Source of the DNA: Amycolatopsis sp. 2-15
GTDB lineage: Bacteria; Actinomycetota; Actinomycetes; Mycobacteriales; Pseudonocardiaceae
Assembly: GCF_030285625.1 (NCBI RefSeq)
Contig: NZ_CP127294.1
Coordinates: forward strand, 9,494,001 to 9,558,000
Direction of reading: 5' to 3'
DNA: 64,000 bases
Both the position numbers and the translations under genes were made by a program. Position 1 is the stretch's first letter. Each line of letters opens with the position of its first letter. Shown piece after piece: positions 57,519 through 64,000 of the stretch. The notes beneath the pieces are model-generated. The model was given only the letters and a program-made list of their open reading frames with translations. It had not been told where the DNA came from and ran no database searches.

Positions 57519-57541
57519 CTGTTCTACAACTCATAGAACAG
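57519..57541 (-). promoter_or_regulatory. YtrA-type operator upstream of hydrolase operon
   Basis: CTGTTCTA (57519-57526) and TAGAACAG (57534-57541) are perfect 8-bp inverted repeats with a 7-base spacer, only 5 bases from the hydrolase start codon. TAGAAC on the minus strand could also be the -10 of a near-leaderless promoter, so the GntR product would block it directly. Confidence 0.6.
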
Positions 57542-57580
57542 ACGTGCAAGCCTCCCCACTGCGACCTGCGACAGACCACT

Positions 57581-57612
57581 GCGCCCCAACGCAACCAACG
57601 CCGCATCGGGGC
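57581..57612. repeat. Second copy of dispersed repeat
   Basis: CGCAACCAACGCCGCAT is identical (17 nt) to the unit at 45104-45120, and both copies are flanked by GCCCC/GGGGC. The two are 12.5 kb apart in unrelated gaps, so this is a dispersed intergenic repeat. Confidence 0.65.
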
Positions 57613-57658
57613 AGGTCCTGCCGCGAAGGGCTGGTCAGGCCCATGAGAAAGTGGCTGC

Positions 57659-57835
57659 ATGGCCAAACCGACCCCGCTGCAGATGCGTAACGCCCTGGCC
57701 GCCGTGTTGATGGCGGCGGGGTTCATCTGGAACGTCGTGACCGGCGGACCGTGGTGGCTCGGGGCGATCTTCGCCGTCGGCACGCTGCTGTCGTGTGCCT
57801 CGATCTACCTGAACCGGCCCGGCGCGAAATCCTAG
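57659..57835 (+). CDS. 58-residue membrane protein
   Basis: A short frame, MAKPTPLQMRNALAAVLMAAGF..., with two hydrophobic segments (ALAAVLMAAGFIWNVV and WWLGAIFAVGTLLSCASIYL) and a short basic C-terminus. The ATG is at 57659 and the TAG at 57833-57835. It resembles small uncharacterised actinobacterial membrane proteins. It converges on alc. Confidence 0.6.
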   Translation: MAKPTPLQMRNALAAVLMAAGFIWNVVTGGPWWLGAIFAVGTLLSCASIYLNRPGAKS

Positions 57836-57841
57836 AACCCG

Positions 57842-58849
57842 TCAGGCCGTCGTTTCGGTGAAGCGCGAGGTGACGGCTTCGCGGCCGCGTTTGGTGAGCT
57901 CGCCGTAGAGGCGCAGGCGGGCGAGGCCGCCGTCCGGGTAGATGTCGAGGCGGGCTTCGGTGATCTGCGGGTCGTCTTCGAGCGCGAAGCGGTGGCGGGT
58001 GTCCGGTTGCAGGCGGGTGCGCGGAAGCAAGGAAACCCAGTCTCCGTCGTCGAGGCGGCCCGACAGCGCGGCCCAGCCCGGCGCGTTGCCCTTGAGGTTG
58101 CTCGTGTCGACCTCGGCGAAGCGGACGATACCGGCGCCGGCGAGGCGCACGGTCACCCAGTCGTTGCCGTCGTCGCGGCGGCGCGCGGTTTCCCAGCCCT
58201 CGGCCTGGTGCGCGGCGAGCCCGGGCGAGAACAGGTTGTTGGGCGACGAGTAGAACATGTTGCTGCAGCCCGTGACGACGCCGCCGTTGGTCAGCGCCGC
58301 GAGGTCGAGCGAACGCGGGTCCAGCAGCGCCGGGTCGGGCACCGGCGAGCCGTGCACGCGCAGGCGGGCCACGCCGCCATCCGGGTGCTGCGTGAGGCGG
58401 ACGTGGGTGAACCGCCGGGGCGAGGAGACGTTGAAGAAGTTCTCTGCGTCACCGACCACCGGCTCCTGGTCGACCAGCACTTCCCAGTCCACTTCGGACA
58501 ATTCTGCCGCGCTCGGGTAGCCGGGCACCGACACCGCTTCCACCGAGACGAACGGCGGGTAGTTGCCCTTGAAGAACGCCGTGTCCACCACCACGCCCGA
58601 CACCACCCCGGCGACGCCGAGGCGCAGCACGGCCTGGTCGTCACCCGGTTCGCGGTGCCGGCGCGTCTCCCAGCCGTCGTAGACCTGCCCCTTCGGCCCG
58701 AACGTCTCGGCCCGGTGCGCGGGGCGCCACGGGTTGACGAGGTTCTCCTTCTCGGCGAACAGCTCGTCGCTCGCCCACATCACCGTGCCCCCGAACACGC
58801 GGGAAGCGAGATCCGGCTGGGCTGTCCACTCGGGACGGTCATGCGACAC
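57842..58849 (-). CDS. alc: Allantoicase
   Basis: About 335 residues with two related jelly-roll halves, each ending alike (HPDGGVARLRVHGSPV; YPDGGLARLRLYGEL), and LASRVFGGTVMWASDELFAEKENL at the start. It converts allantoate to ureidoglycolate and urea. GTG 58849 has GGAGG 5 bases upstream; ATG 58861, inside the spacer after allB, is the alternative. Second gene of the minus-strand arm. Confidence 0.93.
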   Translation of the reverse strand: MSHDRPEWTAQPDLASRVFGGTVMWASDELFAEKENLVNPWRPAHRAETFGPKGQVYDGWETRRHREPGDDQAVLRLGVAGVVSGVVVDTAFFKGNYPPFVSVEAVSVPGYPSAAELSEVDWEVLVDQEPVVGDAENFFNVSSPRRFTHVRLTQHPDGGVARLRVHGSPVPDPALLDPRSLDLAALTNGGVVTGCSNMFYSSPNNLFSPGLAAHQAEGWETARRRDDGNDWVTVRLAGAGIVRFAEVDTSNLKGNAPGWAALSGRLDDGDWVSLLPRTRLQPDTRHRFALEDDPQITEARLDIYPDGGLARLRLYGELTKRGREAVTSRFTETTA

Positions 58850-58863
58850 GTGGTCCTCCATCT

Positions 58864-60192
58864 CTAGCAGTTCCCCCTGGTCAACAGCTCTCCCCGCGGC
58901 TCGTCGCCGGTCACCGGCGCACCCCGCAGCCACGTGCCGCGCACCACGCCGGCCAGCGGCCGCTGGTCGTACGCGCTCACCGGGTTGCGGTGCTTCAGCG
59001 CGGCGACGTCGACGACAAACGCCTCGTCGGGCGCGAACACCGAGAAGTCCGCGTCGTAGCCCACCGCGAGGTGGCCCTTGCGCGTCATCCCCACCTGCGC
59101 CGCCGGGCGCTCGGCCATCCACCGCACCACGTCGGCGAGGCCGAACCCGCGTTGACGCGCCTGCGTCCACACCGCGGGCAGCCCCAGCTGCAGGCTGGAG
59201 ATCCCGCCCCACGCGAGGCCGAAATCACCGGTGTCGAAGCGTTTCAGTTCCGGCGTGCACGGCGAGTGGTCGCTCACGATCGTGTCGATCACACCGTCGG
59301 CGAGGCCCTGCCACAACAGTTCCCGGTTGGCCGCCTCGCGAATCGGCGGGCAGCACTTGAACTGCGTGGCGCCGTCGCGGATCTCCTCTGCGACGAAACT
59401 CAGGTAGTGCGGGCACGTCTCCACCGACAGCGCCACACCCTCGCGGCGCGCGCTCGCGATCAGCGGCAGAGCGTCCGAAGAGGACAGGTGCAGCACGTGT
59501 GCGCGAGCACCGGTGCGCCGAGCCGCCTCGATCACGTGCGTGATGGCCAGGTTCTCGGCGCCGCGCGGGCGGGAGCCGAGGAAGTCGGTGTACTTCTCGC
59601 CGTGCGGGTCGGGTGCGGCGTCGATGGCCTCGGAGTCCTCGGCGTGCACGATCATCAACGCGTCAAAGGAGGTCAGCTCGCGCAGCGCCGCCTCCAGACC
59701 CGCGGCGTCGAGTGGCGGGAACTCGTCGACGCCGGAGTGCAGCAGGAAACACTTGAACCCGAACACGCCCGCCTCGTGCAGCGCGCGCAGATCACCGGTG
59801 TTGCCCGGGATCGCCCCTCCCCAGAACCCGACGTCCACGTGCGTGCGCCCCGAAGCCGCCTTGCGCTTCACCTCCAGCGCGGCGACGTCGACCGTCGGCG
59901 GCAGGCTGTTGAGCGGCATGTCGACGATCGTCGTGACCCCGCCGGCGGCGGCCGCACGCGTCGCGGTCTCGAAGCCCTCCCACTCGGCGCGACCGGGGTC
60001 GTTCACGTGCACGTGGGTGTCCACGAGCCCCGGCAGCAGCACCTCGTCGGCCGCGAGTTCGACCACCCGATCACCGGGCAGGTCGACGATTCCCTGCTCC
60101 AGCGCGACAATCCGGCCGCCGTCGACCCCCAGCGTCGCGGGGCCGACGCCGGCCACCGTCACCGCCCGTACGGCGCGCACCACGAGATCCAT
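58864..60192 (-). CDS. allB: Allantoinase
   Basis: 442 residues of the cyclic amidohydrolase family: [14 protein letters not shown] (metal His), [10 protein letters not shown] (carboxylated Lys), [12 protein letters not shown] and [11 protein letters not shown] (last Asp region). It opens allantoin to allantoate. ATG 60192 is used because a Met-Asp-Leu-Val-Val start suits the family. Co-transcribed with alc. Confidence 0.95.
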   Translation of the reverse strand: MDLVVRAVRAVTVAGVGPATLGVDGGRIVALEQGIVDLPGDRVVELAADEVLLPGLVDTHVHVNDPGRAEWEGFETATRAAAAGGVTTIVDMPLNSLPPTVDVAALEVKRKAASGRTHVDVGFWGGAIPGNTGDLRALHEAGVFGFKCFLLHSGVDEFPPLDAAGLEAALRELTSFDALMIVHAEDSEAIDAAPDPHGEKYTDFLGSRPRGAENLAITHVIEAARRTGARAHVLHLSSSDALPLIASARREGVALSVETCPHYLSFVAEEIRDGATQFKCCPPIREAANRELLWQGLADGVIDTIVSDHSPCTPELKRFDTGDFGLAWGGISSLQLGLPAVWTQARQRGFGLADVVRWMAERPAAQVGMTRKGHLAVGYDADFSVFAPDEAFVVDVAALKHRNPVSAYDQRPLAGVVRGTWLRGAPVTGDEPRGELLTRGNC

Positions 60193-60235
60193 CTGCGGGC
60201 ACACTCCTTCTCCCGTCGGCGAGACCGGCAGGTTG

Positions 60236-60260
60236 TTTCACAGTACGGAAAGTATCTTTC
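60236..60260. promoter_or_regulatory. Overlapping inverted repeats in the allB/HTH divergent promoter
   Basis: TTTCACAGTACGGAAA (60236-60251) has TTTC/GAAA ends, and GAAAGTATCTTTC (60248-60260) is a second, 5-bp-arm repeat sharing the GAAA. Such TTTC..GAAA sites are typical of IclR-type control of allantoin genes. The actual binder is unknown. Confidence 0.45.
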
Positions 60261-60327
60261 GCCAACCGAGATTAACCACGACGCTCTCGCCTCGTCAACG
60301 CCTCGCCCTCCACGTTACGGTCACGGG

Positions 60328-60804
60328 GTGGAGCTAGAAGCCGAGTTCACCAGCGAACCCTTCCAGGGCGAGGGCGCCCCGCCGGAGCACGCCGTGCGCG
60401 CTCGCGACGCGGCCCGCGACGCCGGACTCGACACCGACTTCGGTCCACTCGGCACACTCGCGCGCGGCTCGGCCGACCAGCTGGTGAACGCGTTGCCGGC
60501 CATCGCGCGAGCCGCCCTCGAAGGCGGCGCCACGCGCGTCACCGTCCAGCTGCGCCGCACCGACGAACCCCCGCCGACCCCGCCTGTCGAGCTCAACACC
60601 GCGCTGGCCCGGCTCATCGCCGACGTCGAGCGCGAGCTGGGTGCGAAGCTCGGCGATCTCGACCGCCCGGACAAGCAGCGGGCAGTGCGGCTCTTGCGCG
60701 AACGCGGCGCCTTCAGCCTGCGGAAATCGGTCTCCGCGGTGGCCGAAGCGCTGGGCGTCACGCGCTTCACGGTCTACAACTATCTCAACCGGGAAGTGGA
60801 CTGA
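60328..60804 (+). CDS. HTH protein with YkoF/thiamine-binding-like domain
   Basis: 158 residues. The first ~75 (VELEAEFTSEPFQG...ALEGGATRVTVQLRR) resemble the MTH1187/YkoF ligand-binding fold. The C-terminus (LRKSVSAVAEALGVTRFTVYNYLNRE) is a helix-turn-helix. It starts with GTG 60328 and heads the urate gene arm, so a purine-intermediate-sensing regulator is a reasonable guess. Confidence 0.7.
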   Translation: MELEAEFTSEPFQGEGAPPEHAVRARDAARDAGLDTDFGPLGTLARGSADQLVNALPAIARAALEGGATRVTVQLRRTDEPPPTPPVELNTALARLIADVERELGAKLGDLDRPDKQRAVRLLRERGAFSLRKSVSAVAEALGVTRFTVYNYLNREVD

Positions 60805-60813
60805 CCAGCGCGT

Positions 60814-60828
60814 TCAACAAAATGTTGA
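60814..60828. promoter_or_regulatory. Inverted repeat upstream of uraD
   Basis: TCAACA-AAA-TGTTGA is a perfect 6-bp-arm palindrome between the HTH gene stop and uraD, 60 bp before the uraD start. It suggests that uraD-uraH-urate oxidase-permease has its own regulated promoter. Confidence 0.5.
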
Positions 60829-60889
60829 CGGCGGCGCGAGGGCGCCGTACCGTCGGCAGGCACCAGCTCCCCCGCAGCGAGGAGATCCT

Positions 60890-61375
60890 GTGCCACTCGC
60901 ACTCGCCGAGTTCAACACCGCCGACGCCGCCGATGTGCGGCCCGCGCTCACGGCCTGCCTGGCCGTGCCGCGCTGGGTCGACGCGGTACTCGCCGGCCGG
61001 CCGTACGCGGACTTCGGCGCGCTCCTGACCGCCGCTGAAAAAGCCACTCCCCTGCACCGCGACGAGGTGAGCGCCGCCATCGCCGCCCACCCGCGGATCG
61101 GGGAGAAGCCGACGAGCAAGGGCGCCGACGCCGAGTGGTCGCGCTCCGAACAGTCCGGTGTGGACAACGCCGCCGAGTTCGCCGCCGCCAACGCCGAGTA
61201 CGAAGCCCACTTCGGCCACGTGTTCCTCGTGTGCGCCGGCGGCCGCAGCGGCGCCGAACTGCTCGCGAACCTGCGGTCGAGGCTGGGCAACGACCCCGAG
61301 ACCGAACTCGACGTGGCAGGCGCGGAGCTGGCGAAGATCGCCGCGCTGCGCCTGCGGAAAGCGATAGAAGCATGA
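60890..61375 (+). CDS. uraD: OHCU decarboxylase
   Basis: 161 residues. AAHPRIGEKP contains the catalytic His, and FVFLVCAGGR-like strands and the C-terminal AGAELAKIAALRLRKAIEA fit UraD, which decarboxylates 2-oxo-4-hydroxy-4-carboxy-5-ureidoimidazoline to (S)-allantoin. GTG 60890 follows a GAGGAGA box. Overlaps uraH by 4 bases. Confidence 0.93.
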   Translation: MPLALAEFNTADAADVRPALTACLAVPRWVDAVLAGRPYADFGALLTAAEKATPLHRDEVSAAIAAHPRIGEKPTSKGADAEWSRSEQSGVDNAAEFAAANAEYEAHFGHVFLVCAGGRSGAELLANLRSRLGNDPETELDVAGAELAKIAALRLRKAIEA

Positions 61376-61689
61376 GCTTGGTGACTACGCACGTGCTCGA
61401 CACGGCCGCGGGCAAACCGGCCGCCGGCATCGCCGTGCGATTCGAACGCGGAGACGGCACGCCGCTGGCAGAGGGCGTCACCGACGAGGACGGCCGCGTC
61501 CGCGATCTCGGCCCCGACACCCTCGAACCCGGCGTCTACCGGCTCGTCTTCGACACCGGCGCCTACCTCGGGCCCGAAGCGTTTTTCCCCGACGTCACCA
61601 TCGCGTTCCGCATCACCGACGGCACTTCACACCACCACGTGCCGGTGCTGCTGAGCCCGTTCGCCTACTCGACTTATCGCGGGAGCTGA
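61372..61689 (+). CDS. uraH: 5-hydroxyisourate hydrolase
   Basis: 105 residues of the transthyretin-like family: VTTHVLDTAAGKPA with the active His at the start and the diagnostic C-terminal YSTYRGS. It hydrolyses 5-hydroxyisourate, the urate oxidase product. ATGA overlap with uraD. Confidence 0.96.
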   Translation: MSLVTTHVLDTAAGKPAAGIAVRFERGDGTPLAEGVTDEDGRVRDLGPDTLEPGVYRLVFDTGAYLGPEAFFPDVTIAFRITDGTSHHHVPVLLSPFAYSTYRGS

Positions 61690-61691
61690 CC

Positions 61692-62591
61692 GTGGGAATC
61701 TCCTTGGGCCCCAACCAGTACGGCAAGGCGGAGGTCCGCCTGGTCACCGTCCGCCGCGACGGTCCGGTGCACCACCTGCGCGACCTCACCGTGTCCACGG
61801 CCCTGAGCGGCGACCTCGCCGCAACGCACCTGACCGGCGACAACTCGGCCGTCCTGACCACCGACGCGCAGAAGAACACCGTCTACGCGTTCGCGAAGCA
61901 GCAGGACGTCGGCGAGATCGAGGACTTCGCACTGCGCCTGGGCCGTCACTTCGTGGCCACGCAGGAGGCGATCACCGGAGCGCGCATCACCGTCGCCGAG
62001 CACGCCTGGGAACGCATCCCCGTCGACGGCGATCCGCACGACCACGCCTTCAGCCGCTCCGGCGGCGAAAGCCGGACCACCACCGTGACCGTGCACGCCG
62101 ACCGCGCGTGGGTGGTGTCCGGTGTGGACGGTCTGACCGTGCTCAAGTCGGGCGGCTCCGAGTTCCACAGCTTCCCGCGCGACGAGTACACGACGCTCGC
62201 CGAGACCGACGACCGCATCCTCGCCACCGCCGTCACCGCGCGCTGGCGCTACGACGGCGACCCAGCCGACCGCGACGTGGACTGGGCGAAGAACCACCAG
62301 GAGATCCGGCGGACGCTGCTGCAGGCGTTCGCGACGAAACACAGCCTGTCGTTGCAGCAAACCCTGTACACGATGGGTGAGGCCGTGCTGCTCGCACGGC
62401 CCGAGGTCGCCGAGGTCCGGCTTTCCCTGCCGAACAAGCACCACTTCCTCGTCGATTTGAGCCCCTTCGGCCTCGAGAATCACAACGAGGTGTTCTACGC
62501 CGCCGACCGCCCCTACGGCCTCATCGAAGGCACCGCGGTCCGCGACGAAGCCGAAGAGCCCGGCCCGGCCCGGACCGACGCCGTGCTCTAG
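61692..62591 (+). CDS. pucL: Urate oxidase
   Basis: 299 residues of cofactor-free uricase. QYGKAEVRLV gives the catalytic Lys, VLTTDAQKNTVYAFAK the Thr, and NKHHFLVDLSPFG the His of the active site. It oxidises urate to 5-hydroxyisourate. GTG 61692 has GGGAG within the end of uraH. Confidence 0.96.
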   Translation: MGISLGPNQYGKAEVRLVTVRRDGPVHHLRDLTVSTALSGDLAATHLTGDNSAVLTTDAQKNTVYAFAKQQDVGEIEDFALRLGRHFVATQEAITGARITVAEHAWERIPVDGDPHDHAFSRSGGESRTTTVTVHADRAWVVSGVDGLTVLKSGGSEFHSFPRDEYTTLAETDDRILATAVTARWRYDGDPADRDVDWAKNHQEIRRTLLQAFATKHSLSLQQTLYTMGEAVLLARPEVAEVRLSLPNKHHFLVDLSPFGLENHNEVFYAADRPYGLIEGTAVRDEAEEPGPARTDAVL

Positions 62592-62616
62592 CTCCGAATC
62601 CCCACCGGGAGAGCAC

Positions 62617-63951
62617 ATGTCAGAACGACCATCCCGTCATCCCGTCGATGTGCGCCCGAAGTGGCCACAGCTCGTGCTGGGCGGAATCCAGCACGTCGCG
62701 GCGATGTACGCCGGCGTGGTGGCCCCACCGCTGGTGATCGGCGCGGCCGTCGGGCTTTCGCCCGGGCAGCTGAGCCTGCTCATCAGCGCGTCGCTCTTCA
62801 CCGCCGGCCTCGCGACGCTCTTGCAGACGCTCGGCGTGTGGCGCTTCGGCGCGCGGCTGCCGCTGGTCAACGGCGTCACGTTCGCCTCCGTCGCGCCGAT
62901 CCTCTCGATCGCGCAGCAGCACGCCGGCAACGCGCTGGGTGTCGTCTACGGCGCGACGCTCGTCGGCGGCGTGTTCGTGGTGCTGGCCGCGCCGTTCTTC
63001 TCGAAGCTCACGCGGTTCTTCCCCCCGGTGGTGACGGGGACCGTGATCACACTCATCGGCGTCTCGCTGCTGCCGGTGGCCGTGCAGTGGATTTCCGCGC
63101 AGCAGCCGGCCGCGCGGCCGAGCGGGCTGCTGCTGGCGGGCGTCACGCTGGTCGCGGTGCTGGTGTTCACGCGGTTCCTCAAGGGTTTCTGGAGCCGGAT
63201 CGCCTTGTTGCTGGGCCTGGTCGCCGGGACGCTGCTGGCGTGGCCGCTGGGCGAAGTCGACACATCGACACTCAAGCAGGCACCCGTGTTCGGCATCGCC
63301 ACGCCGTTTCACTTCGGCGCGCCGGTGTTCGACATCGCGGCGATCGTGTCGATGCTCATCGTGATGCTCGTGGTCATGGCCGAGAGCACGGCCGACCTGC
63401 TGGCGCTGGGCGAGATCGTCGGACGGCCGACCACGAGCCGGACCCTGGCCGACGGCCTGCGCGCCGACGGGCTCGCCACCGCCGTGAGCACGGTGTTCGG
63501 CGGGTTCGCGTGCACGGCGTTCGCACAGAACATCGGGCTGGTGTCGCTCACGCGGATGGTCAGCCGGTACGTGGTCGCGGCCAGCGGTGTGGTGCTGGTG
63601 GTGCTCGGCGCGCTGCCAGTCACAGGCGGGATCGTGGCGCTCGTGCCGCAGCCGGTGCTGGGCGGGGCCGGGCTGGTGCTGTTCGGCAGCGTCGCGGTGA
63701 GCGGGGTGCGGACGCTGGCGAAGGCGTCGTTCGAGCATCCCGGCAACGTCGCGATCGTCGCCGCGTCGCTGGGCGTGGGCCTGATCCCCATCGCGGTGCC
63801 GGGTTTCTACTCGGGATTTCCGGCGGCACTGCAGGTGGTGCTGAACTCCGGCATCAGCGCGGGCTGCCTCACGGCCGTGGTGCTGAACCTGGTCTTCGGC
63901 GAGCGGTTGATAGAACGCTCTACCGCCCCGGAGCTATCCTCTGTGCCGTGA
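62617..63951 (+). CDS. NCS2-family urate/xanthine permease
   Basis: 444 residues with about 14 spans and NCS2 features: QLVLGGIQHVAAMYAGVVAPPLVIGAAVGL, then ESTADLLALGEIVGRP and the GGFACTAFAQNIGLVSLT motif. It imports a purine, most likely urate or xanthine given its position after urate oxidase. Its TGA overlaps the GTG of the next gene. Confidence 0.92.
   Translation: MSERPSRHPVDVRPKWPQLVLGGIQHVAAMYAGVVAPPLVIGAAVGLSPGQLSLLISASLFTAGLATLLQTLGVWRFGARLPLVNGVTFASVAPILSIAQQHAGNALGVVYGATLVGGVFVVLAAPFFSKLTRFFPPVVTGTVITLIGVSLLPVAVQWISAQQPAARPSGLLLAGVTLVAVLVFTRFLKGFWSRIALLLGLVAGTLLAWPLGEVDTSTLKQAPVFGIATPFHFGAPVFDIAAIVSMLIVMLVVMAESTADLLALGEIVGRPTTSRTLADGLRADGLATAVSTVFGGFACTAFAQNIGLVSLTRMVSRYVVAASGVVLVVLGALPVTGGIVALVPQPVLGGAGLVLFGSVAVSGVRTLAKASFEHPGNVAIVAASLGVGLIPIAVPGFYSGFPAALQVVLNSGISAGCLTAVVLNLVFGERLIERSTAPELSSVP
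63911..63922. promoter_or_regulatory. TetR-type operator candidate
   Basis: TAGAACGCTCTA is a palindrome with 4-bp perfect ends (TAGA/TCTA) inside the permease 3' end, 26 bp before the TetR gene. Autoregulation by the TetR product is possible. Confidence 0.35.
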
Positions 63952-64000
63952 CAGGCACGAAGGACCGCATCCTGGCCGCGGGCGCGGAGCTCTTCCGCCG
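63948..64000 (+). CDS. TetR-family regulator, N-terminal fragment
   Basis: GTG 63948 overlaps the permease stop. The visible 17 codons read VTGTKDRILAAGAELFRR, the first helix of a TetR DNA-binding domain. The gene leaves the window here. Confidence 0.75.
   Translation, partial: MTGTKDRILAAGAELFR

Overview
The window is high-GC DNA with actinobacterial gene order (rlmN, cdsA, frr, pyrH, tsf, rpsB, whiG-type sigma factor, xerC, dprA, comM, yraN, rnhB, lepB, rplS, trmD, rimM, KH protein, rpsP, ffh, glnD-glnK-amtB), many GTG starts and many 1-26 bp gene overlaps. The protein sequences and the order fit a Pseudonocardiaceae member such as Amycolatopsis. That placement is inference from gene order and protein character, not from a search.

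Layout. Positions 1-12,100 are an accessory segment. It starts with the tail of an IS5-type transposase and a probably truncated DNA-binding protein. Next come a set of nuclease-like genes (CoiA-like, DUF3800, Mrr-like), a possible HEPN protein and a small secreted protein. It ends with a divergent module: a PP2C-like phosphatase and an HTH protein on the minus strand facing four tightly coupled small genes, two of them membrane proteins, with three copies of a GAGTTTAG operator-like motif between the two arms. Positions 12,100-17,930 hold rlmN with a codon-usage break in its middle, an unusual glutamyl-tRNA synthetase, a PadR regulator with a palindromic operator, a methyltransferase and a VOC protein.

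Positions 17,950-41,000 are the conserved core for phospholipid synthesis, translation and ribosome biogenesis, competence-type DNA processing, and protein secretion. This core is interrupted by unexplained degenerate repeats: an 18-nt hexapeptide-coding array before the M23 peptidase domain, an 870-bp repeat region between xerC and dprA, and a 683-bp repeat-derived insert carrying an open frame exactly at the yraN/comM stop-start overlap. Two intergenic regions carry paired DnaA-box sequences.

Positions 41,000-57,840 hold an ABC exporter with its MarR regulator, a decayed ku gene, a repeat-rich gap, the nitrogen-sensing operon amtB-glnK-glnD, an RlmA-like methyltransferase, a FhuF-like protein, a frameshifted carboxylesterase, metY with a CoA-binding protein, and a YtrA-type GntR operon. 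Positions 57,842-64,000 form a purine (urate to allantoate) catabolic cluster: alc and allB on the minus strand; an HTH regulator, uraD, uraH, urate oxidase and a urate/xanthine permease on the plus strand; and the start of a TetR gene at the edge. No rRNA, tRNA or CRISPR array was seen.
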